Shown here piece after piece: positions 45,301 to 56,497 of a DNA stretch of 64,000 bases. The stretch is from positions 186,001 through 250,000 of the forward strand of contig JAACJM010000123.1 of assembly GCA_013368315.1 (NCBI GenBank), given 5' to 3'. How positions within the stretch are numbered: the stretch's first letter is position 1; each line of letters starts with the position of its first letter. The notes beneath the pieces are model-generated. The model searched no databases. It saw only the letters and a program-made list of their open reading frames with translations, and was not told the origin of the DNA. The translations under genes were made by a program, and so were the position numbers. The DNA comes from Tetrapyrgos nigripes. Taxonomy: Eukaryota > Basidiomycota > Agaricomycetes > Agaricales > Campanellaceae.

Positions 45301-47160
45301 ACTATTCTCTCCAAAGTCGCACAAATCAATTCAAAATGGAGTTCGTTGACGTATCAGCCGATTGTATTTTTACATACGGCGGAAGTGGATTGGAATCAGT
45401 ATTTGGCCTTGCTTTCGGTTGCTGATGCATTTTTGGTGACAAGTTTGAGGGAGGGAATGGCATTGAGGACGCATGAGTTTGTGGTTGTGCAGGAGGGGAG
45501 GGGGAAGGATAATAGCAACGGCAAACCCAAGGGCACTGATACCGATACCAACGCTGAGGCTGACCCCGATGCGGCTCTCTCAGACCAAGAAGGAACACTC
45601 ATCCTATCAGAATTTACTGGCTCATACTCGTACTCTGGATTCCGTTCCTGCATTGCTATTAATCCATGGGATACGCGTGGTACGGCGGATGCTATAGCCA
45701 AGGCATTGATGATGGATAAAGAAGAAGCTAAAAGTCGGTGGGAAGAACTGAGCGAACACGTCGAGACGCAGACGGCTCAGGCTTTCGTCAGAGGCTTCTT
45801 GGGAAGGTGTGTGAGAGCTGCAGCTGAGAATAGGGGATTGGGGGCGTATAAGAAGAGGAAGCATGCTACTAGGAGGAATGTAGGAGAAGATGGTGACGAA
45901 CTCGAAGAAGAAGATGACGATGATGAGAGGACCGAGGTCGAAGAGGTGGATACGAGGAAGGTCAAGCTGAAATGGAAACATGCGAATAAGAGATTAGTAT
46001 TTGTGGATTGGGAAGGGACGTTGGTTGGGGATTGGTTGCCGATTCCGAAAGAGTTGCAGTTGCAGAGGGAGTTGGGGCTTTCGAGGGTGATTTCGAGGGA
46101 AGATGAGGATGCAGAAAACCCACAGAATGAAGATATGAAGGAGAAGGTGCTGAAAGAGTTGAGTGAGAAGGAAAAGAGGAAAGAGGAAGAGTTCCAGAGA
46201 GCGATTGAAGTGTTGAAGAAATTGGCGGCAGACCCGAAGAAGAATGAGGTTTGGGTACTGAGTGGGTTACCGGTCAAGGGAGTGTTGGAAAAAGTGGAGA
46301 AGGAGCTTGGTGGTAACATTGGCATTGTGTGAGTATCTCGTGCCTTTTCCTGGAGCAATATGAGCTGTCGCTGACGAAACGGGTGTAGGGCTGAAAACGG
46401 GTGCTTCATCAAGACACGGGCAGCACCCACCTCTACGCGTTCCGGAGCAGAACGGCAACAGCAACAACAAGGCTCGCCATGGTTGAATATGGTAGCAAAC
46501 CTCAATATGACTTGGAAGAGTTCTTGTTTGGAAATTTTGAACTACGTGAGTTGATTTCTGATTTTCACGTTCCGTGCGCTGACTATATACATCTTCCTAG
46601 TTCACGGAACGCACACCAGGCTCTTTCGTCGAAGAACGTGCAGCATCCGTGGTTTGGAGGTTCTGGACGGGCCCTACCGATGATATTGCAGACAGACAAT
46701 GGGCTAGACGTCAGGCTGCTGAAGCGCAAAACCATATATTCGACAGGCAAGTATCTGTCACTAGTCTTCATCTATCTACTCTAACCTTCCCTTCTACAGT
46801 CTCGGTGAACGCTATGGTCTTCGCATCATCCCCGGTACCAACTCTTTCCTCGTTCTCCCAAATAACATTTCTCGTTCCTCTGCCGTTGGAGCCATCCTTC
46901 ACCCTGGAGGCCCAGCGCATTCACCTCTCGTTGGCCGCTCAGCTTGGATGGTTTCAGAAACCGACAGCGTTCCTATGGTACCCGAAGAGTGGGATTTCGT
47001 GTTGGCGGTCAGTGGAGACGAGAAGTTGTTGAGGAGGTTGGGAGAGCTAGACCAGTGTGAGACTATGACTATCTCTACCAGTGGGAAGGGCAGCGATGCC
47101 AAATGGAGGATGAGTAGTGGCAGAGCTGGGGAGGTGTTGGGTGAGTTGGCGAATGCGTAA
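42398..47160 (+). CDS. TSL1/TPS3-like regulatory subunit of trehalose-6-phosphate synthase complex
   Basis: Nine exons that join in frame: 42398-42959, 43016-43453, 43552-43997, 44061-44203, 44356-44441, 44537-46328, 46389-46545, 46601-46746 and 46800-47160; 1376 codons plus TAA. Residues 1-24 (MSSSLRNHRVIIASLFLPNT) resemble the start of TSL1/TPS3, followed by a Ser/Pro/Thr-rich region of about 350 residues. The glucosyltransferase domain follows (LWVGTLGTRTDDW, VLWPTLHYTVPDAP, EGDVVWVNDYHLMLVPRMLR, LGADLVGFQTANLARHFRQT), then a phosphatase-like domain (VFVDWEGTLV, GIVAENGCFIKT, FTERTPGSFVEER). The usual VDRLDYIKG is VGRDKLDDVQG and RDGMN is REGMA; the HAD motif DxDGT is DWEGT and GDDxTDE is GDEKLL. 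Both active sites are degenerate, as in regulatory TSL1/TPS3 rather than TPS1 or TPS2. Intron 8 uses a GC donor. Expected role: scaffold and regulator of cytosolic trehalose synthesis under stress. Confidence 0.93.
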
Positions 47161-47483
47161 GTCTTGTACGAAAAGCTTAAGCTTGTAAGAAGAAACAACA
47201 TGTACAATTTTGGACGATATACGAGCTGTAAAGAAGAACACAAACGCATATAGAATACATAGAATAGATCTCTGTAGCGGTAAGTACTGTAACTCTTATA
47301 AAATGTAATCGTTATCCCTAAGGCCTAAGAGACTAGTACTGTGACGTTACTGTCTTTCTCTACTCTCAATTCTCAATTCTCTCGTTCCATCTTCAACAGT
47401 ACGAAGGAGACGGATATTCCTAAATACAAAGAGTAATGGGAGCAAACTGGGACTCGAGGCCTAACTTCGGACTCGGAGGTCAG
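47161..47483. other. convergent intergenic region
   Basis: Separates the plus-strand trehalose gene from a minus-strand F-box-like pseudogene. It should hold both 3' ends. No other feature seen. Confidence 0.5.
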
Positions 47484-48341
47484 TCAGCGTAAACTCCAAA
47501 TCAAATTTTCGAAAAACCCCATTTTAAGCTCCTGGTCCTCACTCAACTTCTGTTTGCTCTGTATGTCCGCCAGCTGATCCAAACGATGTTGAAGATACTG
47601 TTCCGCGGATGTGTCAATATCAGAGGGCCTTTTTAGCTTGACGAGTCCAACTGTATTTCCCCCTGAAACGAAGTGCAAAATCTTTCGAACGAAAGAGGAG
47701 TTTGCGTGTATGGGGCGTAACTCTAAGGTCTCCCTTGCATCCTCCCTCGTTCTCGCCTGAATAACCCGGCGCCACATCTCTCTGTCAGTAGCTAGGATAT
47801 CTAATTTGGAACCCTCTTTGGCAATATCCCAGTAAAGCTTGTTGTCTGTCTGGCGTATTCGCTTGGCCAATTGTATACGAGCCTGGGTATCCGGCGAGAA
47901 AGATGAGGGCGGGCACTGGGATGCATGTGAGGAAAGGGGCTCGCAGTCGAGGATGACAGAACGCGATATTTCATGAATCGTCTGAGTGTACTGGAATGTG
48001 ATCCTCGAGCAACGAGTGGGCAAAAGGTTGAACAGCGTTTTCATAGGTGATGATCCTGGTAACAGAATATAGGATTGGTGAAGGAGGCGAGGGTGATAAT
48101 AGAGAACTTCGATGAGTTTCGACGCATAAGATGTACTTGGAATATAAAAATCCCTAGAGAAGATCTCCAAGAAGACCGCTTGCCAGGTTGTGTTCGCCAG
48201 GAAGGATTATTTCATGAAATTGGCTCGGTCCTTGAATGATAGAGAGGTCGAGGGAATATTCCAGAATGTGAGTATAATGAGATGGATGAGTTCGACGGGA
48301 AGACTCGGATAAGGAGTACTAATGCTGTTGCTGGTGGCCAT
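47484..48341 (-). pseudogene. F-box-like agaricomycete protein with one in-frame stop
   Basis: ATG at 48341 gives MATSNSISTPYPSLPVELIH then LIILTFWNIPSTSLSFKDRA, an F-box-like start (LPxELIxLII), then ANFMK, TAA (48207-48209), SFLANTTWQAVFLEIFSRDF and YIPSTSYASKLIEVLYYHPR, and runs open to 47484 with a charged C-terminal part (IRQTDNKLYWDIAKEGSKLD). The sequence across the stop reads as one family pattern (F-M-x-S-S-x-L-V-N-x-T-W), so I treat the TAA as a disabling point mutation; a missed short intron is possible but no GT-AG pair removes it cleanly. Related genes occur in many near-identical copies in this group of fungi. Confidence 0.6.
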
Positions 48342-49234
48342 GTTGAGTGATGGCAGTTCAAGACGAATGAGTGTTGCAATCTAAGACCACCATGTCCGAC
48401 GTTTATAAGTTTTTGGAGATGAGACCGGGGTAGTAAAGTCAAACCGCGGATAGGGGTCATTTACCCCTTTGTTCAGTAGCTTGAATTTATTTCTCATCAA
48501 GTACACTTTGAATATGTTCTTTTGGAGATCCGTACAAGCTCGCCATGCAGATGCTGCTTTAGTGTATTGGAGATGGCTCGACATGGCAGAAAGCGCTGAT
48601 ACGGCGTTGAGAATGTCCTTAAGGGTTTATAGAGTAGGGTGGGGCTTTTCGAAGAGGACCAAGAGCAGAACGCATTAAAATCATGTGCTTCGCGTCTTTT
48701 GAGATGATTGTACGGTGTTCTGGAGGAAGGAAAATCATCTTTTCCGAGTAGGTTTTCTAGGAAAGGTATCCTAAATTTTCAAGTTGACGTGTTCACGAAT
48801 GACACCTCGACAGCCATGATTGAGGATGTACGTACGCTTTAGTGGGACTATAGTATATCAAATCATCCGTAAAAGCAGCGCGAAATGGCTTCAAGTCCCC
48901 AAGTAGTCGCCTGGGCCAAAACTGGGTCGAAGTAAGAGACAAGAGGTGATGTACCTAGCCGAGCAGCCGGCGACGTGACACCGGACCAGGTGGCGCGACT
49001 TACCCTTACAGCAGCCTTACTGCGTCTCAGTTGGTCTCAGAATGAAAGCTACAACATCCTCGGACCTTATACTCTAGTTTAGTTACCGCATGAGAGGATG
49101 AATATATGTAAAGCTAAGGAAATCCGTCCGAACAACGTGAAAGAGGAATAAATGGCGCATAATTACCATTACCCCGTAAAGTCTACACAATCATAACGCT
49201 TAACATTAGGTCTCCGTCTTGACACTAACCTAAT
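48342..49234. other. no gene recognised; upstream of U6 candidate
   Basis: Includes the 5' flank of the F-box-like pseudogene and the region upstream of the U6 candidate. No TATA box at the usual -30 distance from 49235 is obvious. Confidence 0.35.
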
Positions 49235-49354
49235 GTCCCCTTCGGGGTGACATACGAAAAAATTGGAACGATACAGAGAAGATTAACATGGCCCCTGCAC
49301 AAGGATGACACGCTTTCCCGGAGTGGTAGACCTACGGGTCTCAATATTTATTTT
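49235..49354 (+). ncRNA. U6 spliceosomal snRNA candidate, atypical catalytic triad
   Basis: The 5' part can form a stem capped by UUCG (CCCCTTCGGGG). Then comes the hallmark block AAATTGGAACGATACAGAGA, with the ACAGAGA box at 49273-49279, then AGATTAACATGGCCCCTGCA and CAAGGATGACACGC, the internal stem-loop of U6. The match to fungal and animal U6 is near perfect over about 65 nt. The exception is the position after ATTA: the invariant AGC triad reads AAC here. The 3' tail is longer than usual and ends at T-rich ATTTATTTT near 49346-49354. It is either a functional gene with a very unusual change or a U6 pseudogene. The end coordinate is approximate. Confidence 0.85.
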
Positions 49355-50584
49355 GTTCACTCTAGCTACAGAATAGTAATAGGAGGGAGGCGTTCTATAG
49401 AGTTTTAGACGAGAAATGTCCTTTTTTTACTAGAAATTATTTATTTTACAATTACTGAGTACATACTAAAGTGCGTCTCAGCCATTTCCTAGACCTTCCC
49501 ATCTCTTCGCTAGCCCCAAGGTCCCAACCTTCAATTTCTTCATTCTCGTCACCTTCATTTACTCCTCGCCCGAATCTTCATCACTATAATAAGAATGGTC
49601 ATATCCTCTCGCAACAGTGACCCATCGGCCGGTCCCAGTTGGAATAAATCCGTACATCATATCGCAACCTCCCACTGAGGAATTTTCCTCTTATATCCTC
49701 CATATCATCTGTATCAATCTCGGTTGGGAAAAAAACAACGTTCATCACCATGTACGCCAGTGCTGAGCCTTCTCGTTAAAGCGATTCATAGGAACCACCA
49801 GAATTTCCGGAGGATTGGTGCGACTAAGTACTTAAAGTTGAAGACGACAACGATTGGGCCTGGGGTTTGCTCGATTTCGGAATAGTACTTCGTCCTCCCC
49901 CAATGGTCACTCTAGTATTCGTCGATGCGTTCTTCCACGTTCTTCAATAAATTCATAATCTTCCTACACTTTCAACTCCACCATCTAGCTAAACAATTCG
50001 AAAGACAAGTCCAATCAGTTATATTTAAAATCATAAAGTATTGAGTTCAATTCAGCATTGGAGAGAACCTTCTAAAGATACTTACAGTCTGTACGCGTTT
50101 TTCCCCATCGATTTCTCCTGTCACGGCCATCTGGTCATCTCAAAAACAGCTCCGAGTCGCAAGACGTTCCGTTTTCAAAGTGTACAGTATGAACTGCTTG
50201 CTATCCGTCGGCGGATATGGGTATGCACCCATTTGGCGAATCCAAAATTTTGTGAAGGCACATTCTGTCGAATCTAGAAACAACTGGCGCATAGGAGAAT
50301 GTTACCATCGTATTCATCTATTGACTAGCAGTAGTCAACGTTCAACTCTTCGACTTCTTACTGCTACCGGGGTATATTATTGACCGGTTCTTTGAATTTC
50401 ATGTTCGGGCATCGGCTGCGTCCTCAACGGAAGACCTGCTGCACTGGCAGTAAGCCTCTTTGCACCCATTAGTTTAAGAGAGGTATTGATATCTTTTCGC
50501 ACTGCGCAGATGAAGCACGCCGGTACGACGCGACGCCAGGGGTAAGTTGCAGCAATAGACATACATACCTCGTAATACTGGGGA
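49355..50584. other. no gene recognised; possible coding remnants
   Basis: On the minus strand around 49600-49770 a run with an amino-acid-like pattern (NVVFFPTEIDTDDMEDIRGK) is visible, but stops and frame changes surround it. The rest shows no clear feature. Confidence 0.3.
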
Positions 50585-50630
50585 CTGGGGAAAGGTGCCA
50601 CTGCTTCGCATGGCAAATTACGAGGCCCAT
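50585..50630 (-). repeat. short hairpin repeat family B, copy 1
   Basis: Reads GGTGCCACTGCTTCGCATGG followed by CAAATTACGAGGCC. Read in reverse it matches the right-end block of repeat family A (GGCCTCGTTA...GCCACGCGAAGCGGTGGC). Confidence 0.55.
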
Positions 50631-50931
50631 TGTATAAGTAAGTAATACTGTAAATTTGACTAAAAATTGGATAGAGCTTAATATCTTCTGTAATGACACC
50701 TTGAACGTTGGGTGGAGGAGCCCATAGTGGTTCAGAGAGCGGCAGTTGGACTTGCGACGGCTGCTGAGGGAAGGTAAATACGCCTGAAGCTCGTCATGGT
50801 TGGTGGGCGGCAAGGCAGAAATGAGCTATGACGTATTGAGCGTCAGTTCGGGTACTTCGGAGCGCTGTGGTGGCGTGTAAAAGTTAGAACCCGTGAGAAC
50901 CTTTGCTACTCAATTGAGGGGTCGACATAAG

Positions 50932-50994
50932 TTAACTCGGCCTAAAGGGCCTCGTAAAAGGTGCCACTGCTTTGCGTAGCAAATTACGAGGCCT
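50932..50994 (-). repeat. short hairpin repeat family B, copy 2, with both family A ends
   Basis: Reads TAACTCGGCCTAAAGGGCC, TCGTAAAAGGTGCCACTGC, then TTTGCGTAGCAAATTACGAGGCC. GGCCTCGTAA and TTACGAGGCC form an inverted pair around an inner GCTACGCAAAGC-like hairpin. In reverse it contains both the start block and the end block of family A without the middle. Confidence 0.6.
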
Positions 50995-51043
50995 GTTTGT
51001 CCAGCCAAAATTCTTTTTAGACATACCTACCTCGGCATAATAT

Positions 51044-51430
51044 CTACTTACAGCTTCCACGCAGATCAAACGTAGATTCAGTGATGGTACCCCGAACATT
51101 GTGTATTCGTGCTTTGGCCTTCAGCATAAGCTTGGACGTTTGAATGTTCATTGAACCATGACCTCGTAAGTGGAGATTTTTTAATAGAACATAGCACATC
51201 AGCACGAGGTCATGAAGAGTGGCCTGACAGGAGCCTTCTGGCATGGCGTTCAATAAAGTTCCTGGCTGGTCACCAAGTCGTAAGCCGACGTATAAATTGA
51301 CGCACAAGTTCCCGCTAAGCACGGTGGCTTGAGAATGTTCAACTACAACTTCAAATTCGACTTCAGGTTTCTCGGTACTTAGTCCTTCTCGGTCAAGAAA
51401 ACAAATGATTGACAGATGGGCAAGTAGCAT
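51044..51430 (-). CDS. hypothetical protein, 128 codons
   Basis: ATG at 51430 (MLLAHLSIICFLDREGLS). Composition looks protein-like (PEVEFEVVVEHSQATVLSGN, YVGLRLGDQPGTLLNAMPEG, LVLMCYVLLKNLHLRGHGSM), but I recognise no family. Part of the same DNA (51110-51275) is repeated in shortened form at 51608-51690, so this may belong to a repeat. Low confidence that it is a gene. Confidence 0.3.
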   Translation of the reverse strand: MLLAHLSIICFLDREGLSTEKPEVEFEVVVEHSQATVLSGNLCVNLYVGLRLGDQPGTLLNAMPEGSCQATLHDLVLMCYVLLKNLHLRGHGSMNIQTSKLMLKAKARIHNVRGTITESTFDLRGSCK

Positions 51431-51607
51431 GTATGGAGTACGAGTACGAGGACGTATACGGGGTACACTTTAAATTCCGTCCGCCGATGGTCCCATAGTA
51501 CACTTCTGCTGACCATGGCTATATGATACCCCATCCCACCTACAGTACGGCCGTGGTCGGTCTGCATCCGGTTCTAACTTATACTATGTTTATGATCGCA
51601 TTCATGC

Positions 51608-51690
51608 ATGTGCCTTGGCCTTCAGCACAAGCTTGGACGTTTGAACCTTCTGGCACGGCATTGAATAAAGTTCCTGGCTGATCACTGAGG
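51608..51690. repeat. partial direct repeat of 51110-51275 with internal deletion
   Basis: CCTTGGCCTTCAGCACAAGC and GGCATTGAATAAAGTTCCTG match two blocks at about 51117 and 51243; the roughly 75 bp between them is missing in the second copy. Confidence 0.75.
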
Positions 51691-51923
51691 AAGGGACATG
51701 GGACGAGGTCGGACGAGGGACGAGCAATCTGCAAGGAACGCCAACGAGTGCAGAAGAGTTCTAGTAAAGCTTTGAGATTCAGGTCCTGGAATTCGAGTTG
51801 CAGCCGAATGTTAGTAACTTGAAGGTATAAAAGCTCCTCGCATCTGGCCCTACTTTCCTCAGACTTAGTCTGCCGTTACTCAGCTACTCACTGCTCAGTG
51901 TGAAGGTGAAACATTGCACAACT

Positions 51924-51967
51924 GGGGAAAGGTGCCGCTACTTCACATGGCAAGTCACGAGACCCTT
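51924..51967 (-). repeat. short hairpin repeat family B, copy 3
   Basis: Reads GGGGAAAGGTGCCGCTACTT then CACATGGCAAGTCACGAGACC, a diverged copy of the hairpin at 50585-50630. Most differences are C/T or G/A. Confidence 0.5.
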
Positions 51968-51985
51968 GGAATATATGATATACAA

Positions 51986-53336
51986 CGGTATAGGTAAAGT
52001 TGCGGACACCCTGCAGATAGGATTGTAGAACACTGTATGAGACTGTATGTCCTATACCAATGTATATCTTACCTCAGAGACACTTTCAAAGTCTTGTATC
52101 TGAATTCCACAAAGTGTAAAAATCTTCAAAAAAGTGGGATAAGCACAGCCACAATTTTTTTTCCTGATATGTTTCCACAGATAATCTCTCTACAGGACAC
52201 CAAGAGAAGATCTCTACACCCTCATGAGTCAATCTCATTGTGAAATTGCAATGCTGAAGACACTCAAAATTTTTCTCATGCATCTTAAGTGCTTTGAGGC
52301 TTGCTGCTAGCATTTGCACTTGTCAACTTTGAATATCAAATGATTGGTTACCATGATTGGTGGTATTATGCTCATGTCTTAGCATGTTTCTGGAAGATAT
52401 ACATTGTAATAACTTCAAGATAATTTGTACTCATTGTAGTTTTAACATTTGCACTTGTCAACTTTGAATATCAAACAATTGATGTTATTAGGGTCATGTC
52501 TTAGCATGCTTCTACAAGATAATACATTTTAATAGCTTCAAGATAGTTTGTACTCATTGTAATTTTTGCTGTACACTTTCAACACCTTGCGGACACCTTG
52601 TGGACACCTTGTGGACACCTAAGAAAGCATATCTTACCTCAGAGACACTTTCAAAGTCTTGTATCTGATGTCCAACAAAGTGTAAAAATCTTCAAAAAAG
52701 TGGGATAAGCACAGCCACAAATTTTTTCCCAATGTTTCCACAGATAATCTTTCTGCAGGATACCAAGAGAAGATTCCTACACCCTCACTAGTCAATCTCT
52801 CTGTGAAATTGCAACACTGAAGACACTTAAAATGTTTCTCATGCATCTCAAGTGCTTTGAGATGCTTGCTGCCAGCATTTGCACTTGTCAACTTTGAATA
52901 TCAGACAATTAATGGTATTAGGGTCATGTCTTAGCATTTTTCTACAAGATATACATTGTAATAGCTTTATAATAATTTGTACTCATTGTAATTTCTGGGA
53001 ATAGCCAATTTGTAAAGAGACTATTTTCTCTGCCTCTGTGGTCTCTTAGATTGGTGTCCATCCTCTGTCTCTTCACTTCCCTTTTCTGCATTAAGTCTGT
53101 GCTTGGAACGTGTTGATTGATATGGCTGATGAGGTTCTGTTGGCTGTGTAGCAATTTTCACAAGTCTGAGACTTAGGTGCCTGCACAAAAGGCCATCATT
53201 CTTATTATTCATAGCAGGTGGTAGGAATGTTTGTACTATCCCATAAAATAAGAGGAACAATGGTTTTGAGAAGGAATAAGTCCATAGCAATGAAAATATG
53301 GGTGTCTGCAGGGTGTCTGCAAATTTTTCATACCCA
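51986..53336 (-). mobile_element. deletion derivative of the 7.8-kb MULE-like transposon
   Basis: Flanked by a perfect 9-bp direct repeat GATATACAA (51977-51985 and 53337-53345). The left end matches 17116 onward (TTGCGGACACCCTG then CAGATAGGATTGTAGA). The right end matches the other element's right end (ATGGGTGTCTGCAGGGTGTC). Inside, only the transposase gene's first exon (MNNKNDGLLCRHL) and last codons (STRSKHRLNAEKG...RQRK) remain, joined near 53170; the whole DDE-USP-PHD part is gone. The subterminal repeat block is present twice. Confidence 0.92.
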
Positions 53337-54631
53337 GATATACAATATATTCACTAAGCTTAATGGCTCTCAGCCTCTCATTCTCTTGTTGCAAAGCAAC
53401 AAAACTCTTGTGGTCTATAATGCATGCCAAATAGTAATTACTATGTATATGTACATGGGAAGGGATGAGACATGATAAAAGAGAAGCCAAAGATACTGCT
53501 GGACCACAGACACATGCAACATGACGGATTAGCAGTTCTTGATGACGTTTGAAGGGTGGTGGTGGCAGCATCGTTGAAGGAAAGAGAGGCTTGGAGGTAT
53601 TGTGAGCATACTAGAAAGACAAGAGAAATGAGGAAAGCATTAGACACTGAACGTGTAACGACCAAATACATATATGCACTTGAAAGGTACTGAAAAGGAC
53701 ATTAGGGGACAGGACACGAATCCTTAACAAACCTTGAGAAAATATGGAGTAGAAGCAACATAGACCATGCAGATGTTTGAAAGGGATAAGGTCAGGACAC
53801 TTGAAGGAATATGGCAATTTCTCAATGGGAGCTAAAAGATTGACACATCACACACAAAAAAGGGTCAAGGGGAGACAAAGATAAGCATCTGTTGTGCAGC
53901 CAAAGTGTCCCATTTTCCCCACAAAGCTCTATCTATGCTTTTAAAATGACCTTAGAAGGTTTAGAGGTAGCAACAGTGATGCAGAGAGCAGTTCTTGATG
54001 TCCTGTGATGGCTGCTGGCATCAGCTAATCAGCTCAAGGTAGCCCACCACAATCCAATACTGGCCACCCAGCTCCATAATGCCACTGCAGACCCTTGATG
54101 GATACCATTGGCACCAACTGTGAATGAAGGATATTCACAAACGTAGTGGCATGACATGGCCAGCACTGCCATGATGGTGATGGTGTCCGTTCTGATACAT
54201 AGTGTAGTGTTTTTGACAATATATTCCATGATAGAATGAGGAGGCCATTGGATTCCATCAGAGAATGAAGGCGCAATTTGAACCAATGGTTGAATAAGCT
54301 TGCCATTGTATTCCATCATTGGAAGGCCTGTCCACCATATTCCAGATTTGAATATCATAGCCATGGTATTCCAATGTTGAATCACATCACTGGTCAATTC
54401 CAGTTTGGCTATCATTTGACAGGGCTTAGCATTGTAGCCTCTTGAAATGACAACCCATGCAATATGCATGCTGATATTGACAATTATACCATTATACAAA
54501 TGCCAATTACAGTTCACCAAAACATAGTATAGTAATAGTAGTACATAGCAGGATAGAAAACACAATAGCAAAGCATACAATGCAGCAATATAATGAATGG
54601 AGACTGAACTTGAAAGAGAAAAAAAATATAA
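53337..54631. other. no gene recognised; palindrome-like ATGGAAT words
   Basis: Minus-strand frames near 53240-53571 (coiled-coil-like ALQQENERLRAIKLSEY, cut by the transposon derivative) and 54029-54580 have no recognisable domain. Between 54080 and 54400 words such as GCCATTGTATTCCAT recur four to five times at spacings of about 60 bp, suggesting a simple repeat. Confidence 0.35.
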
Positions 54632-56480
54632 CTACTCGCCAACAGGTGCATGGTCATCCTTGCCATTAGCTGCCTCTTCACCATCCCCACCCACATTAGC
54701 ACCTTCCTCCACCATAGCCTTCTGTCGAGCCTCTTCCTCAGCCTTCTTCCTTGCCTCTTCTGCCAGCTCCTTTGCCTCTTCTTCTGCTTTCTTCTGCCTA
54801 GCTTCACAACAGGCTTGACAAACATTTGAAGCTTCTTCAACTTGGCATCTGGTTCCTTTTCATTGACATTGGGCTTGTCTTCAGACTCGACCTGTTTAGG
54901 AAGGACTTGACTTTGAAAGAATGTTTGTCAGAGAGCAAAGATACAAATAGTTGATAAAGTCTTACACATTGAGGTACTTCATCGTCTCTTTGACCCACTC
55001 ATCCTCGGGATCGTCAAAGTATGTGATGAGTTTCTTGTAGAAGGTTCACAAGTTGAACTTGCCATCAATGGTGCACCAGGATGTCTTGGTACAGAGAGCA
55101 AAGTGTACCTGAAAAGAGGAGAGACAAAAAGCAATCAGATATGAAAAGGTGAAAGCTGAAAGTTGACAGCATACCTGACATCTGACATTCGCAATCAACT
55201 GTGGCCACTGGAAGATCCTGAGGACTCGGAGCCATTGAAGATGGAGTTTTTGCCACAGAGATAGTGTTTGAGGGACTATGAAATGATTAGTTGCCAACGA
55301 AAACAAATGGATAACTCATGTGTATGAAAAGGTAGCCACATCCTAAACCAGCTTTGGGGTCTTCAGGATTATAAAGGTCAGCATCATACATAAACATGGC
55401 ACTGCTTTCATCACTGATGATGATCTCCTTGGCGAGAACCTTGGTAACAAACCTGAAGCACACTGTCAGTAAGAAGTAAAAAGAAAGGATCTTCTTGGTA
55501 CTGGGCATACAAATGCCAAGGTACAAGCAAAGGTGCAATCATCTTGTGATTAAAACCACAATCTGACTTCAGTGCAGTTGAAGGAAGGGGAGGATGGAGC
55601 ACGTCTACTGATGGATCAAGCAGGATGTATTCTCAAATTGCATTTTTGAAGTTTGCCGTGTTGGTACCACATGCATTCTTAGAAGTACGAGTGATCTAGA
55701 ATGATTTAACTAGTAAGGATTCAGAGAGACAATGAGAAGTTGATGAGGTACCATCCCAATAAATAACTGTAGGCCAGCTGTGTCCCATTTGAAACAATTC
55801 ATTGTATCAAGAAGGTCTGGCATCATTTCCATGAGACGCTTGTACAAGTCAACGTATTCTTGATCTGCTTCAAAGCTAGGAGACAATATCAGTAAAATAT
55901 ATTGTGTGAAAGTTAATCTATACATACCCTTCTGAGTTGTCTGCAGCACTGTCTTTAGCTAAAGCGTCTTTGCTGCAGAATGCATAAATGAATAGTGTCA
56001 GAGCATATACATGTAAAAGAGTACATATATGTACCTTTGATGAGTTGAAGGTTTGCTGTCTTAAGTATCTTCACCACTACAGACATAGATGGGTACCATC
56101 AGTGAAAAATATAAGAAAGAGTGGGTATATGTGTACCTAGGAGATTCATCACAGCTATCTTGACGTTCTTCACCACTGGAGCCATAGAAAGATCATGTCA
56201 GTAAAAGAAAGGCACTAAAAAGACACATATATATACACCTGGAAGCACCTTCGTCCTCATCTTCATCCAAAGATATACCATGGGAACCAATGTCAAAGCC
56301 TTCAGCACGTAGACCATGGTTGAAAACATTGTTGATAACAATGAAACGATGTAAGCCACAGTGTATAAAGCCAGCTTTATGGTGGTACTTGGTGTAAAGG
56401 TGAGTACCTGGTAGTGACTCAAATAGAGTAAGGGAATACACATGCTGGGAGACCTTTACTCTTCTTGGGTCCTTGTCCAT
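54632..56480 (-). pseudogene. DUF6698-type protein, three in-frame TGA codons
   Basis: Spliced minus-strand gene with ATG at 56480 (MDKDPRRVKVSQHVYSL) and TAG at 54632-54634. The family blocks are EYVDLYKRLMEMMPDLLDTM, EYILLDPSVDVLHPPLPS, DCGFNHKMIAPLLVPWHLYA, MYDADLYNPEDPKAGLG, LCTKTSWCTIDGKFNL and FYKKLITYFDDPEDEWVKET, then an acidic and Lys/Glu/Ala-rich coiled-coil tail ending DDHAPVGE. This order is that of DUF6698 proteins, an expanded and uncharacterised agaricomycete family. TGA codons at 55633-55635, 55195-55197 and 55046-55048 interrupt the exons, each where CGA would restore the frame. A 604-bp hAT-like element lies 17 bp upstream of the ATG. Confidence 0.72.
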
Positions 56481-56497
56481 TATTCATCAAGTGTTTA

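Noticed and set aside
45777..46505. Minus-strand 242-codon open frame
   Set aside because: It is antisense to well-supported exons of the trehalose gene; its Ser/Phe-rich composition mirrors the Glu/Lys-rich sense strand.
54029..54580. Minus-strand 183-codon open frame
   Set aside because: It covers a region of repeated ATGGAAT-like words and has no recognisable domain.
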